Part shown: one piece after another, positions 23,907 to 33,610 of the stretch
Layout of the letters: every line of letters begins with the position of its first letter
Numbering within the stretch: position 1 is the first letter of the stretch
Source of the DNA: Neptunomonas concharum
GTDB taxonomy: Bacteria > Pseudomonadota > Gammaproteobacteria > Pseudomonadales > Balneatricaceae
Direction: 5' to 3'
Length of the DNA: 64,000 nt
Assembly (NCBI RefSeq): GCF_008630635.1
Contig: NZ_CP043869.1
Location: 1,550,001 to 1,614,000, forward strand
The notes under the pieces: model-generated
What the model was told of the DNA's origin: nothing
Databases searched by the model: none
Seen by the model: only the letters and a program-made list of their open reading frames with translations
Program-made: the position numbers and the translations under genes

Positions 23907-25590
23907 TATGATGAAAACACTAGGCACGTTGACGGTAGGTATCGCGGTTGGTGCGGCAGCCGTTTGGGTCGCATTACCCTATATAGGCATGGAGAATGGC
24001 GATACGAGTAAGATCTCGGGTGAACCTGAACCACTGTATTGGGTGGCTCCAATGGACCCCAATTATCGTCGGGATAAACCCGGTAAATCTCCTATGGGGA
24101 TGGATCTGATACCCGTATTTGAAGAGGCCAACCAAGGGAGTGATAGTGGCCCTGGGACGATCAGTGTTGCCCCTGAAATGATAAATAATCTAGGGGTACG
24201 TATCGGTGAAGTCGTCAAACAGCCGTTGAGCTTCAAAATACGTACGGTTGGTTATGTTCAATATAATCAGGATAAAGTTACTCATATTCACCCTCGGGTA
24301 GATGGCTGGATTGAGAAATCTTTTGTGCGCTCAAAGGGGGAACAAGTTACAAAAGGTGAACCGCTTTATGAGATTTACTCCCCCTTATTGGTTAATGCGC
24401 AAGAGGAGTTACTATTTGCTTTAGCGCGCAACGATAGTCGCTTGGTGAAGGCGGCTGAAGCGAGATTGAAGGCCTTGCAAGTATCGGATGCATTTATTAC
24501 CGATCTGCGTAAAAACCGAAAAGCCCAGCAATACGTCACATTTAAGGCTCCTGTTAGCGGTGTTGTCGATGACTTTAACTTATCTGAAGGTATGTATGTT
24601 AAGCCCGGTATGACGTTGCTTTCGGTGGCTTCGTTGGATGAGATGTGGGTAGAAGCGGAAGTGTTTGAGCGTCAAGCCGCCTTACTAAAGGAAGGCTTAG
24701 TCGTTACGTTGGAGTCCGACTTCCAACCGGGTGTAATCAGAGAGGGACGTGTTGATTATATCTATCCAGAGTTGGATGCGAAAACGCGTACGCTAAAAGT
24801 ACGGTTGCGGTTCGCAAACGAGGATCACGCGTTAAAGCCCAATATGTTTGCACGTGTGATGATTGAAAACCCAATGGAGAAGGCCGTGCTAACGGTGCCC
24901 CAAGAGGCGGTTATTCGCACCGGTAATGTTAATCGAGTCGTTATTGCGTTGGGCGAAGGGCGCTTTAAGTCTGTTGAAGTGAAAACAGGCCAGACCGATG
25001 GGCAGCTAATCGAAGTACTCTCAGGGTTAAATGAAGAGGATCGTATTGTAACGGCAGCCCAGTTTATGCTGGACTCCGAGTCGAGTAAAACGTCTGACTT
25101 TAAACGTATGTCCCCCGAAGCCTCTGAACCAGAAAAACCATCCTCTGTTTGGGTGGAAGCGACCCTCATTAGCAGCATGCCAGGTCACCGGATGTTAACC
25201 CTTAAGCATGCCCCTATCGAGGCATGGGGCTGGCCCACCATGACGATGGACTTCACATTGGATGAACAGGTTGAGATGCCAGACCTTCCTGAAGGCTCTA
25301 CCCTCCATGTTGAGATTAAAGATAAGCAAGGGCAATTCCCGATTACGGGTATTCATATCCCTGACACTCAAGGTACAGCAATGCCAGAGATGGACCACAG
25401 CGCTCATCAAGGTATGAATCATGAAACCATGCCAGAGATGGATCATAGCGCTCATCAGGGTATGAATCATGAGGCCATGCCAGAGATGGATCACAGTGCT
25501 CATCAGGGTATGAATCATGAAGCCATGCCAGAGATGGATCACAGTGCTCACCAAGGTATGAATCATCAGAAGCAGGGGGCGGGGGAATGA
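23899..25590 (+). CDS. cusB: CusB-type adaptor fused to CusF-like and Met/His-rich repeats
   Basis: A 563-residue membrane-fusion protein. A TM anchor covers residues 8-28. A heavy-metal-binding segment (47-73, [20 protein letters not shown]) follows, then the barrel-sandwich and alpha-hairpin core (about 90-400). A CusF-like copper-chaperone domain (about 415-480, [10 protein letters not shown] keeps the Trp and Met ligands) comes next. The C-terminus has four tandem 16-residue repeats ([16 protein letters not shown] type, residues 495-558) rich in Met and His. CusF is a separate protein in E. coli; here it is part of the adaptor. It overlaps the CusA gene by 4 bp. It likely collects Cu(I)/Ag(I) in the periplasm for the pump. 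Confidence 0.93.
   Translation: MSNMMKTLGTLTVGIAVGAAAVWVALPYIGMENGDTSKISGEPEPLYWVAPMDPNYRRDKPGKSPMGMDLIPVFEEANQGSDSGPGTISVAPEMINNLGVRIGEVVKQPLSFKIRTVGYVQYNQDKVTHIHPRVDGWIEKSFVRSKGEQVTKGEPLYEIYSPLLVNAQEELLFALARNDSRLVKAAEARLKALQVSDAFITDLRKNRKAQQYVTFKAPVSGVVDDFNLSEGMYVKPGMTLLSVASLDEMWVEAEVFERQAALLKEGLVVTLESDFQPGVIREGRVDYIYPELDAKTRTLKVRLRFANEDHALKPNMFARVMIENPMEKAVLTVPQEAVIRTGNVNRVVIALGEGRFKSVEVKTGQTDGQLIEVLSGLNEEDRIVTAAQFMLDSESSKTSDFKRMSPEASEPEKPSSVWVEATLISSMPGHRMLTLKHAPIEAWGWPTMTMDFTLDEQVEMPDLPEGSTLHVEIKDKQGQFPITGIHIPDTQGTAMPEMDHSAHQGMNHETMPEMDHSAHQGMNHEAMPEMDHSAHQGMNHEAMPEMDHSAHQGMNHQKQGAGE
25381..25572 (+). repeat. Four 48-bp tandem repeats inside cusB
   Basis: Units begin at 25381, 25429, 25477 and 25525. 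They keep the reading frame and encode a Met/Asp-His/His-rich 16-residue motif. The last unit diverges at its end. Copies differ by only a few synonymous changes and one Thr/Ala change, so they expanded recently and copy number may vary. Confidence 0.95.
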
Positions 25591-28500
25591 TAGCGGCTAT
25601 TATTCGTTGGTCTGTTTCGAACCGGTTTTTTGTTTTATTAGCGACATTAATCCTCGTAGGCGCAGGTATATGGTCGCTGAAAAATACACCGGTTGATGCA
25701 ATCCCCGATCTATCTGATGTACAAGTAATCATCAAAACCAGCTATCCGGGGCAAGCACCTCAAGTGGTAGAGGATCAGGTGACCTATCCACTCACGACCG
25801 CGATGCTGTCCGTTCCTGGAGCGGTGACCGTGAGAGGGTACTCTTTTTTTGGTGATTCCTATGTTTACGTCATTTTCGATGATGATACCGATATGTACTG
25901 GGCGCGAAGTCGCGTGTTGGAGTATCTCAGCCAAGTAGCACCTTCATTACCTGAAAACGCCAGACCTCAGCTTGGACCTGATGCAACGGGTGTGGGCTGG
26001 GTGTATCTCTATGCATTGGTTGATAAAACGGGAAAACATGACTTAGGTAAGCTGCGTAGTATTCAGGACTGGTTTCTGAAGTATGAGTTGCAAACGGTTC
26101 CAGGTGTCTCTGAAGTTGCGCCGATTGGTGGCATGGTTAAGCAATATCAGGTCAGAGTTGATCCAGATAAATTGCGGGCGTTTGATATGCCGCTTAGCCA
26201 TATTCAAAATGCCATTAAACGGGGCAATCAGGAAGTCGGTGCATCCGTTATTGAGATGGCCGAGGCTGAGTATATGGTCAGGGCAACCGGGTATATATCC
26301 AGTGTTGAGGATTTACGAACGCTTCCCTTAGGTGTGAATCAACAAGGCACGCCCGTTTTGCTGAAAGATGTCGCTGATGTAGGTGTTGGACCTCAAATGC
26401 GCCGCGGTGTTGCTGAGCTTAATGGCGAAGGGGAAGTGGTCGGCGGTGTGGTAGTCATGCGCTTCGGTGAAAATGCCAGTAAAACCATCGATGGCATAAA
26501 AGCGAAACTTGAAACCTTAAAACAAGGACTTCCTGAAGGGGTTGAGGTCGTCACTGTTTATGATCGCTCGGGCTTAATTGATCGCGCCGTTGAGAATCTA
26601 TGGTTCAAGCTACTTGAAGAGTTTGTAGTGGTCGCTTTGGTATGTATGGTGTTCTTATTCCATATTCGCTCTTCATTAGTTGCGATCATCAGTTTGCCGG
26701 TGGGTATATTAGCGGCCTTTATTGTGATGCATTTACAAGGTATCAACGCCAATATCATGTCGCTAGGGGGGATTGCTATTGCTATAGGCGCGATGATCGA
26801 TGGCGCCATTGTAATGATTGAAAACATGCATAAGCACATGGAGCGAACCCCGCTAACAAAAGAGAACCGTTGGTCTGTCGTTGTTGCATCGGCAACAGAG
26901 GTGGGGCCTGCGTTGTTTTTTAGTTTGCTCATCATCACGGTGAGTTTTGTGCCTGTGTTTACCCTTGAGGCACAGGAAGGGCGTATGTTCGCGCCATTGG
27001 CTTTTACCAAAACCTACGCGATGGCAGCGTCTGCGGCATTGGCAGTAACGCTCGTACCTGTGTTAATGGGGTACTTTATTCGAGGTAAAGTCCTGCCTGA
27101 ACATAAAAACCCTGTTAACCGGTTGTTAACCGCTGTTTATATGCCAACGCTTAAAGCGGTTTTACGCTTTCCTAAAATAACGTTGTTATTAGCTGTCGGT
27201 GTGTTTCTGATTGGTTTGTGGCCTGTTAATAAGCTGGGTAGTGAGTTTATACCGCCACTGGATGAAGGGGATCTGATGTATATGCCAACAACTTATCCTG
27301 GCATATCCATTGGTCAGGCTCGTCAGTTATTGCAGCAAACCGATAAGTTAATTAAGACAGTCCCTGAGGTTAGCTCTGTATTTGGTAAAGTGGGGCGTGC
27401 GGAATCAGCTACTGACCCTGCGCCACTGACCATGATCGAAACCTTTATTCAGCTAAAGCCGCAGAGTGAATGGCGGCCCGGTATGACAACGGAGAAGCTT
27501 AAAAAGGAGTTGGATTCGTTAGTCCAGATTCCAGGATTAACCAATGCGTGGGTTATGCCTATTAAAACCCGGATTGATATGCTGGCAACCGGTATTAAAA
27601 CGCCAGTAGGGGTAAAAATAGCCGGGCCTGATTTGGCAGAAATCCAAAAAATAGGAGAGCAGCTAGAACAGATCATGGTATCGATACCCGGTACGGCTTC
27701 GGTTTACTCCGAGCGTGTGGCCGGCGGTCGATATATCAAGGTGGATATCCAGCGAGAAAAAGCAGCGCGTTATGGTTTGAATATTGCGGACGTACAGCAA
27801 GTGATTGGTAGTGCCGTTGGGGGTATGAATGTTTCCCAGTCGATAGAAGGGTTGGAGCGTTACCCGATCAATGTGCGTTATCCTCAAGCGTATAGGGATT
27901 CGCCTGAACAGCTTGGTCTGCTTCCGATAGTCACACCGGCAGGGCAACGCATCTCTCTAGGGGACGTGGCTAATATTTTTATTGAAGATGGCCCACCTGG
28001 CATCAAGAGTGAGAATGCTCGCCTCAACGGTTGGAGTTTTATTGACATTGATGGGGTGGATGTTGGGACTTATGTTGAGGAAGCGCAGAAGGTGGTCGCT
28101 GATCAACTGGTACTGCCGCCTGGTTACTCCATCAATTGGTCAGGACAATACGAGTATATGCTGCGGGCTAAAGAGAAACTGACTTACGTTGTACCGCTCA
28201 CATTAGCGATCATTATCGTATTGCTTTATATGAGTTTTCGTAATGTCGTTGAAGTCGCCATTATCATGGGGACGTTACCATTAGCGATGATAGGCAGCAT
28301 TTGGTTGATGTATTGGCAGGGCTTTAATTTCTCGGTGGCGGTAGGTGTTGGTTTTATCGCGCTGGCCGGTGTTGCTGTAGAGATTGGTGTCATTATGTTG
28401 GTCTATCTCAACCAGGCCTACGCAGAGATGCTAGAGCGTTGTCGCGCCAATCATGTAGATCCCAGAGAGGAAACCTTAAGGCATGCCGTCTTGCACGGGG

Positions 28501-28715
28501 CGGGGTTACGGGTAAGACCTGTCATGATGACCGCTGCCGCCATTATTGTTGGTTTATTACCGATATTGTACGGAACAGGCACAGGTTCCGAAGTCATGAG
28601 TCGTATCGCGGCACCGATGGTTGGTGGAATGGTCAGTGCGGTCATTCTTACATTGTTGGTATTGCCCGCGGTTTATTTTTTATGGCGCAATCGGGGTCTA
28701 TCCCGCGCACTATAA
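25587..28715 (+). CDS. cusA: CusA-type Cu(I)/Ag(I) RND efflux pump
   Basis: A 1042-residue heavy-metal RND transporter, full length. It has 12 TM helices in two halves with large periplasmic domains after TM1 and TM7. Family hallmarks are [20 protein letters not shown] near the start, [20 protein letters not shown] in TM4, and [20 protein letters not shown]. The last holds one of the conserved Met residues of the Cus copper path, which supports Cu/Ag over Zn/Co. It starts at ATGA overlapping cusB and assembles with the upstream adaptor and outer-membrane factor. Confidence 0.95.
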   Translation: MIAAIIRWSVSNRFFVLLATLILVGAGIWSLKNTPVDAIPDLSDVQVIIKTSYPGQAPQVVEDQVTYPLTTAMLSVPGAVTVRGYSFFGDSYVYVIFDDDTDMYWARSRVLEYLSQVAPSLPENARPQLGPDATGVGWVYLYALVDKTGKHDLGKLRSIQDWFLKYELQTVPGVSEVAPIGGMVKQYQVRVDPDKLRAFDMPLSHIQNAIKRGNQEVGASVIEMAEAEYMVRATGYISSVEDLRTLPLGVNQQGTPVLLKDVADVGVGPQMRRGVAELNGEGEVVGGVVVMRFGENASKTIDGIKAKLETLKQGLPEGVEVVTVYDRSGLIDRAVENLWFKLLEEFVVVALVCMVFLFHIRSSLVAIISLPVGILAAFIVMHLQGINANIMSLGGIAIAIGAMIDGAIVMIENMHKHMERTPLTKENRWSVVVASATEVGPALFFSLLIITVSFVPVFTLEAQEGRMFAPLAFTKTYAMAASAALAVTLVPVLMGYFIRGKVLPEHKNPVNRLLTAVYMPTLKAVLRFPKITLLLAVGVFLIGLWPVNKLGSEFIPPLDEGDLMYMPTTYPGISIGQARQLLQQTDKLIKTVPEVSSVFGKVGRAESATDPAPLTMIETFIQLKPQSEWRPGMTTEKLKKELDSLVQIPGLTNAWVMPIKTRIDMLATGIKTPVGVKIAGPDLAEIQKIGEQLEQIMVSIPGTASVYSERVAGGRYIKVDIQREKAARYGLNIADVQQVIGSAVGGMNVSQSIEGLERYPINVRYPQAYRDSPEQLGLLPIVTPAGQRISLGDVANIFIEDGPPGIKSENARLNGWSFIDIDGVDVGTYVEEAQKVVADQLVLPPGYSINWSGQYEYMLRAKEKLTYVVPLTLAIIIVLLYMSFRNVVEVAIIMGTLPLAMIGSIWLMYWQGFNFSVAVGVGFIALAGVAVEIGVIMLVYLNQAYAEMLERCRANHVDPREETLRHAVLHGAGLRVRPVMMTAAAIIVGLLPILYGTGTGSEVMSRIAAPMVGGMVSAVILTLLVLPAVYFLWRNRGLSRAL

Positions 28716-28758
28716 ATCAATGAACGTTTTTATAAGAATAATAGGATTAGGTGAAAAT

Positions 28759-29355
28759 ATGAAAAAAACAATGGTTACCTTCATTGGGGGCGCTTTGCTA
28801 TCGCTGGCACCTCTCCAATTTGCTGTTGCTCATGGTAATGCGACCGGTGTTGTAAAAGAGCGCATGGATACTATGGATGATATGAAAGCATCCATGAAAA
28901 CCTTAGCCGCTATTTTTAGCGGAGAACGAGAATACAATGCGCAACAGGTCAAAGACGCAGCGGATACCATCGCACAGTTGTCAGGTGAAAGCCTGCTAAA
29001 GCTGTTCCCGAAAGGCAGCCTTAAAGGGCTAGGTCATACAGAAGCGAAACCGGAGATCTGGCAAGAGTGGCCACGTTTTTCTGGTTATGCCATGGACTTG
29101 CAGCGCTTTAGCGAAGCGTTGGCGCAGGCCGCTTCTAAATATGAAGCAGGCTCTCAGCAAGCGCCGGCTACCACGATGATGAGTGGTAGCAGCTCTATGA
29201 TGAGTGGGCATAAAATGATGGGTGGGCACAAAATGATGGGAATGCAACAGATGTCCCAAGAGCACTTAAATAATATGCCTGCTGATCATCTATTCACCAT
29301 GGTTAAAGAGAGCTGTAGCAACTGCCACACTCGATATCGTACCGAAGAGGACTGA
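28759..29355 (+). CDS. Cytochrome c'-type protein with Met/His-rich insert
   Basis: A 198-residue periplasmic protein from the ATG at 28759, with a signal peptide ending VAHG or just before. It resembles the four-helix cytochrome c'/c556 family, and the haem motif CSNCH is near the C-terminus (ESCSNCHTRYR). Unusually, a loop before the last helix (about residues 135-170) carries repeated SMMSGHKMMGGHKMM-type motifs, like soft-metal binding loops. It follows cusA by 43 bp. This suggests a copper-responsive or copper-detoxifying redox role, which is inference. Confidence 0.8.
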   Translation: MKKTMVTFIGGALLSLAPLQFAVAHGNATGVVKERMDTMDDMKASMKTLAAIFSGEREYNAQQVKDAADTIAQLSGESLLKLFPKGSLKGLGHTEAKPEIWQEWPRFSGYAMDLQRFSEALAQAASKYEAGSQQAPATTMMSGSSSMMSGHKMMGGHKMMGMQQMSQEHLNNMPADHLFTMVKESCSNCHTRYRTEED

Positions 29356-29358
29356 TCT

Positions 29359-30255
29359 ATGGTGGGGTGGAAAAAGTACACAGTTTTTGCGGCTTTAATC
29401 TTAGCGGTTGCTTTCGGCTTTATGGTGACGTCACTACCACCTGAAACACCTTTATCGGTGCGGGAAGGTGACGTTGCCAGAGGTGCTTATCTTGCGCGCA
29501 TTTCGGGTTGTATTGCGTGCCATACCAATACGGAAGCCAATGCTCCTTTGGCGGGTGGCTATGGGATTAAAACGCCTTTTGGTGTGCTTTTTTCGCCCAA
29601 CTTAACGACGGATAACAAAACGGGTATAGGTGATTGGACAATAGAAACGTTCGGGCGCGCGGTAAGGTCGGGTGTTTCGCCTGATGGGCAGCCTTATTAT
29701 CCCGTGTTTCCTTACCGTTTTTATGCTCAATTTAGTGATCAGGATATTGCTGATTTATGGGCGGCCTTTCAGACGGTACCTCCAGTACCTTATGAAAATC
29801 GTGAGCACCAGCTTGCGTTCCCTTATAACATTCGCTCAGCGCTCTACCTGTGGCGTGCCTTGTATTTTGAAGGGCGCACCTCTGTCCAAACAGATAGTCT
29901 TCAGGATGATCAATACAACCGAGGTAAGTATCTTGTCGAAGTCGCAGGGCATTGTGCCGCTTGCCATACCCCAAGAGGGTGGTTAGGTGGTTTGCAAGAT
30001 GATAAGTCCCTACAAGGGGCGACAATATTAGATGATATGAAAGCCCCAGCGATTACGCCTGAAGCTCTAAAACAACAAGGTTGGACGCTCAATACTCTGG
30101 CTTATGGATTAAGCACGGGGATAAAACCTGATGGAGATGTGATGGGAGCGGCCATGGGAGAGGTTATTCGTGATGGTTTATCGTATTTAAGTAAGGCTGA
30201 TCAACAAGCAATGGCACTCTATTTGTTGTCGGATAAAAGTACTTCCACGAAGTAA
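29359..30255 (+). CDS. Membrane-anchored dihaem cytochrome c
   Basis: A 298-residue protein with an N-terminal membrane anchor (about residues 8-25) and two c-type haem sites, CIACH near residue 51 and CAACH near residue 199. It resembles the cytochrome subunits that take electrons from periplasmic dehydrogenases. No dehydrogenase subunit is encoded here. It lies 3 bp after the cytochrome c' gene, so the two may form an electron-transfer chain tied to the copper cluster. Partner and electron donor are unknown. Confidence 0.85.
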   Translation: MVGWKKYTVFAALILAVAFGFMVTSLPPETPLSVREGDVARGAYLARISGCIACHTNTEANAPLAGGYGIKTPFGVLFSPNLTTDNKTGIGDWTIETFGRAVRSGVSPDGQPYYPVFPYRFYAQFSDQDIADLWAAFQTVPPVPYENREHQLAFPYNIRSALYLWRALYFEGRTSVQTDSLQDDQYNRGKYLVEVAGHCAACHTPRGWLGGLQDDKSLQGATILDDMKAPAITPEALKQQGWTLNTLAYGLSTGIKPDGDVMGAAMGEVIRDGLSYLSKADQQAMALYLLSDKSTSTK

Positions 30256-30296
30256 CAGACTGCTATACTAGAGCCTTCAAAAATCAGGGGGCTTCA

Positions 30297-31073
30297 GTGA
30301 ACGATTTACAGGTATGGCAATATGTAGCCATTGGCGCATTATTTATCTGGAGCGGCTTTGTCCGTTCAGGTTTGGGCTTTGGTGGTGCCGTCCTGACCCT
30401 GCCTTTTTTATTATTAGTACATAATGATCCACTGGTTTTCTTACCGATTATTGCCGTTCACCTTTTAGTATTCTCAAGCTTAATTGCGTATGGCAGTCAC
30501 AAAAAGAATAAACGAGTGGTTAGTGAAGAGCCTATCTCAACTATCGATTGGGATTACCTAAAGCACTCCTTAAAAATCATGATCATTCCAAAACTGATAG
30601 GGGTGTTTGGTCTATTGACGCTACCTACAGCATTGATGAGCAGTATTATTTTCGTGATTGTGATGGTGTATGCCATTGGTTATGTACTCAATCGACCTTT
30701 TAAGAGTAATAGCCGAGTTTTGGATAATATGTTCTTAATGCTTGGTGGTTATATTAGTGGTACATCCTTGATCGGCGCACCATTGATTGTGGCCGTCTAT
30801 GCAGGACATGTGGCTAAGCACCAGCTGCGAGATACGCTGTTTGTCCTTTGGTTTATTCTAGTGGTGATTAAGTGTGCAGCATTTGCTTGGGCAGGCGTAG
30901 ATTTCCAATGGATTCATCATCTATGGCTACTACCTTGCGCAGCGCTGGGGCACCTGATTGGGCAACGATTCCATGAACGGATGGTATCGGCAGAAACGCC
31001 GCTGTTTTTCAGAGTGCTTGGTTCTGCGTTAATTATTGTGAGCCTGATCGGTTTGTGGAAGGCGCTGAGTTAA
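30297..31073 (+). CDS. TauE/SafE (TSUP) family membrane transporter
   Basis: A 258-residue protein with about seven or eight TM helices. The TSUP pattern is WSGFVRSGLGFGGAVLTLPFL at the start, and the second half-repeat begins near GGYISGTSLIGAPLIVAVYAGH. Members move sulfite, sulfoacetate and other small anions, though the substrate cannot be fixed here. It starts at GTG 30297 behind AGGGGGC, 41 bp after the dihaem cytochrome gene, and is the last gene of the plus-strand copper cluster. Converging genes follow. Confidence 0.85.
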   Translation: MNDLQVWQYVAIGALFIWSGFVRSGLGFGGAVLTLPFLLLVHNDPLVFLPIIAVHLLVFSSLIAYGSHKKNKRVVSEEPISTIDWDYLKHSLKIMIIPKLIGVFGLLTLPTALMSSIIFVIVMVYAIGYVLNRPFKSNSRVLDNMFLMLGGYISGTSLIGAPLIVAVYAGHVAKHQLRDTLFVLWFILVVIKCAAFAWAGVDFQWIHHLWLLPCAALGHLIGQRFHERMVSAETPLFFRVLGSALIIVSLIGLWKALS

Positions 31074-31093
31074 TCGCTTAAAGAGAGAAAGAG

Positions 31094-31116
31094 AAGCCGG
31101 GATATTCCCGGCTCTA
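31094..31116 (-). terminator. Terminator-like hairpin between the TauE and enoyl-CoA hydratase genes
   Basis: AGCCGGGA/TCCCGGCT is an 8-bp perfect stem at about 31095-31113. On the minus strand it is followed by TCTCTTTCTCTCTTT, so it best serves the enoyl-CoA hydratase gene, and may also slow the convergent TauE transcript. Confidence 0.6.
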
Positions 31117-31134
31117 AGTTGTCTAATGACTGGC

Positions 31135-31968
31135 TTATTTTCCTGAATAGTTACCTGTTCGCTTTTCTACAAACGCAGTGACGGCTTCCATGTGATCTTC
31201 TGTGTTGTGGCACATGCCTTGGAAAACAGCACATAGGTCGAGAAAGTCGGGTAACGCTTGTCGTTGAGCTGCCTTCATTAGTCGTTTTGTTAGCCTAAGT
31301 GCTTGGGGGGGCTTAGCTGCAATCTGTTGGGCCATCTTCAAAGCGGTTGGCAGCAGCTGATCTGCAGGTACAACATCCAGCAATAGCCCCATCTCTTTAG
31401 CTTCCTGAGCTTTGACTAATCTACCGGTAAAGGTCATATCTGCTGCTTTTTGGTAGCCAATGAGACGCTGCAAGAACCATGCGCCCCCATCACCTGGGAT
31501 AATGCCTAGATTTACAAAGGTCTCGCCCAGCAGAGCGGATTCTGAGCCAATGCGAATATCACACATACAGGTTAGGTCAAAACCTGCGCCGATAGCAGGG
31601 CCATTAACTGCGGCAATAACCGGGACTTCACATTGATAAACGGCAAGTGGGATTTTTTGGATGCCGTTGCGATATTTATTCTGCACTTCATAGACATCCC
31701 CACCAAAAGCGCCATCACGGTAGGTGGTATCTCTTTCCTGCATCTCCTTGATGTTACCGCCAGCAGAGAAGGCTGATCCATTCCCCGTCATGATAAGTAC
31801 GGAAACATCCTCAGAGCGATTAACCCAATCGATTGTTGTCAGTATGTCATCAATGAGTGCTGTACCTGTCAGAGCATTACGAACATCATCTCGATTGAAG
31901 GCGAGGGTAGCAATACGGTTATCTAATGTCAGTGTTGCATCGCAAAGTTGCGGAATTGGCAAGTGCAT
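31135..31968 (-). CDS. Enoyl-CoA hydratase/isomerase family protein
   Basis: A 277-residue crotonase-fold protein from the ATG at 31968 (AGGAT upstream; a 35-residue extension is rejected). The oxyanion-hole segment is SAGGNIKEM. Further crotonase blocks are GPAIGAGFDLTCMCDIRI and GIIPGDGGAWFLQRLIG. The second catalytic Glu position has Asp in GDGG, so the enzyme may be an isomerase or a less usual hydratase rather than a beta-oxidation hydratase. It stands alone. The product is a fatty acyl-CoA or related acid in the cytoplasm. Confidence 0.85.
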   Translation of the reverse strand: MHLPIPQLCDATLTLDNRIATLAFNRDDVRNALTGTALIDDILTTIDWVNRSEDVSVLIMTGNGSAFSAGGNIKEMQERDTTYRDGAFGGDVYEVQNKYRNGIQKIPLAVYQCEVPVIAAVNGPAIGAGFDLTCMCDIRIGSESALLGETFVNLGIIPGDGGAWFLQRLIGYQKAADMTFTGRLVKAQEAKEMGLLLDVVPADQLLPTALKMAQQIAAKPPQALRLTKRLMKAAQRQALPDFLDLCAVFQGMCHNTEDHMEAVTAFVEKRTGNYSGK

Positions 31969-32112
31969 AGTTGATCCTGTTTGTTTTTGTCTAAGCATAC
32001 GACAAGATAGTGAAAATATTAAGGGATTTCCTTTATTTGGGTTGTACTCAGGTTCAGTAGCCTGCATAGGCAAATAGGCGCATAATCCCCCAGTATAAGG
32101 AAAATAACGATA

Positions 32113-32583
32113 ATGAATGATGCTTTAAAAGGTTTATCAATACTGGCAGTAACCGCACTGTCGATCTCTATTGTGCTCAGCATGAAGTATGAGTGGGAGA
32201 TCCCTTTTCTTGCCGCAACAGGTGGCGCGCGTAACAGTGCGAGCGAGCTGCAACGCCAGATTTTAGCGGGTGCAGACCCTACGCTATTACAAGAGCCTAC
32301 AGCTGCTGGTGATTCTCCTACATGTTTTAATGGGGCGTTGTATCTCTCTGATGACAATGGTCGCCAGCAGCACGAGTATTTGAGTGTAATTCATGGCAGT
32401 CGGTTATATATTCGTATCAAGGGCCAAGAGGTGATTATCGAGTCCCCTTACCAGTCGTCATTGCAAGAAGCCTTCACTGTAGACTCTGTTCCGGTATTGG
32501 TGGCAACCCGTTTAGCTGATATGGCTAATGATCAGACGGACTGCATATCTAAGCCTATGACGCTCTCTTTACTTGCTCGTTAA
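32113..32583 (+). CDS. Hypothetical membrane-anchored or exported protein
   Basis: A 156-residue protein that I do not recognise. Residues 5-24 are hydrophobic (ALKGLSILAVTALSISIVLS), a likely signal anchor. The rest has two widely spaced Cys (TCFNG near residue 75, DCISK near 145) that could form a disulphide, and strand-rich sequence such as HEYLSVIHGSRLYIRIKGQEVIIES. No neighbouring gene is in an obvious operon with it. A small periplasmic protein is the best reading. Confidence 0.55.
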   Translation: MNDALKGLSILAVTALSISIVLSMKYEWEIPFLAATGGARNSASELQRQILAGADPTLLQEPTAAGDSPTCFNGALYLSDDNGRQQHEYLSVIHGSRLYIRIKGQEVIIESPYQSSLQEAFTVDSVPVLVATRLADMANDQTDCISKPMTLSLLAR

Positions 32584-32708
32584 TTTTTTTAGTAGATCCT
32601 CGCGTAAATATTTTCAGCTCACCTTTCTCACCAATAAAACTTAGCAAGATTTGTTAAAAGTCTCAGTGGTAGAGTTCATTCTAACGTTTGAATGTTAAGA
32701 GACTTCCT

Positions 32709-33566
32709 ATGCAAAGTACGCGAAACAGTTATCACCAGCGTTTTCAAAACGTCATCGATTATATCTTTGCTAATCTAGATCAGCCGCTAGATCTTAATCA
32801 ACTCGCAGAGGTGGCTTGTATGTCCCCTTCGCATTGGCACAGGATTTATCGCTCAATCTATGGTGAAACCTTAGCAATGACCGTAAAGCGCCTACGTTTA
32901 CATAGAGCCGCTGAGCAGATTTTGAATACCAGTGAGCCGTTATCGAAAATCGCTTTAGGCGCAGGTTATAGCAGCGTTCAAGCATTTAGCAGGGCATTTT
33001 CACAGAGCTACGGGCTTCCGCCTGTGCGTTATAAAAGGGAAGGGAGTCATCAGCAGTTTGCTGTTACCCCTTCAGATATGCATGTAAAAACTGTCGGAGA
33101 TATGATGATGTTAGAAGTGAATATTAAACAAGTCGAAAGTTTTTCTGTATGTGGCCTCCCTCATCGAGGGTCCTATATGGAGATTGGCAAAGCATTTGAG
33201 AAACTGTTTGGTTGGTTGGCGATTAACCATAAACTGACATCCGATATACGTTCAATTGGTATCTATTTAGATGATCCGTGCAGTGTAGAAGAGAGTGAGC
33301 TACGCTCCTTTGCCGGTGCTACCTTTGATGGTTCTGCTGAATCGACATTTGAGTGTCAGGAATTAGTTGGGGGAGAATATGCGGTATTACACTATAAAGG
33401 CCCCTATAGCGACATGCATAACGCTTATCAATGGCTGTATGGGGTATGGTTACCTCAGTCAGGAAGGGAAGCGGCAGATAAGCCCGTATTTGAAGAGTAC
33501 TTAAATGATCCTAAAGAGGTGGCTCCTACCGAATTGCTGACAGATATTTACCTTCCTCTTAAGTAA
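32709..33566 (+). CDS. AraC-family regulator with GyrI-like domain
   Basis: A 285-residue protein. The N-terminal double helix-turn-helix of the AraC type covers residues 10-110 (DLNQLAEVACMSPSHWHRIYR, then SKIALGAGYSSVQAFSRAF). A GyrI-like small-molecule-binding domain follows (about 130-285, beginning VNIKQVESFSVCGLPHRGSY). This arrangement matches the Rob/YdeP-like group that senses hydrophobic drugs or acids. The start at ATG 32709 is favoured over an upstream TTG at 32688. A target is not evident from the neighbourhood. Confidence 0.88.
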   Translation: MQSTRNSYHQRFQNVIDYIFANLDQPLDLNQLAEVACMSPSHWHRIYRSIYGETLAMTVKRLRLHRAAEQILNTSEPLSKIALGAGYSSVQAFSRAFSQSYGLPPVRYKREGSHQQFAVTPSDMHVKTVGDMMMLEVNIKQVESFSVCGLPHRGSYMEIGKAFEKLFGWLAINHKLTSDIRSIGIYLDDPCSVEESELRSFAGATFDGSAESTFECQELVGGEYAVLHYKGPYSDMHNAYQWLYGVWLPQSGREAADKPVFEEYLNDPKEVAPTELLTDIYLPLK

Positions 33567-33577
33567 ATGTCCCACAC

Positions 33578-33610
33578 GAAAAAAGGCGATGCCTGTAAAA
33601 GGGATCGCCT
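33578..33610 (-). terminator. Terminator of isocitrate lyase copy A
   Basis: GGCGATGCC and GGATCGCC (33585-33609) form a near-perfect stem, followed on the minus strand by TTTTTT. A second stem lies between it and the stop codon (33618-33662). Both are duplicated almost exactly behind copy B. Confidence 0.8.

Noticed and set aside
25381-25572. Regular 48-bp repeats that could suggest a CRISPR array or minisatellite
   Set aside because: The units are directly adjacent without spacers, keep the cusB reading frame and encode a clear Met/His motif, so they are coding tandem repeats.
25195-25735. Long minus-strand frames through the cusB end
   Set aside because: They arise from the antisense of the in-frame repeats and have no ribosome site or recognisable sequence.
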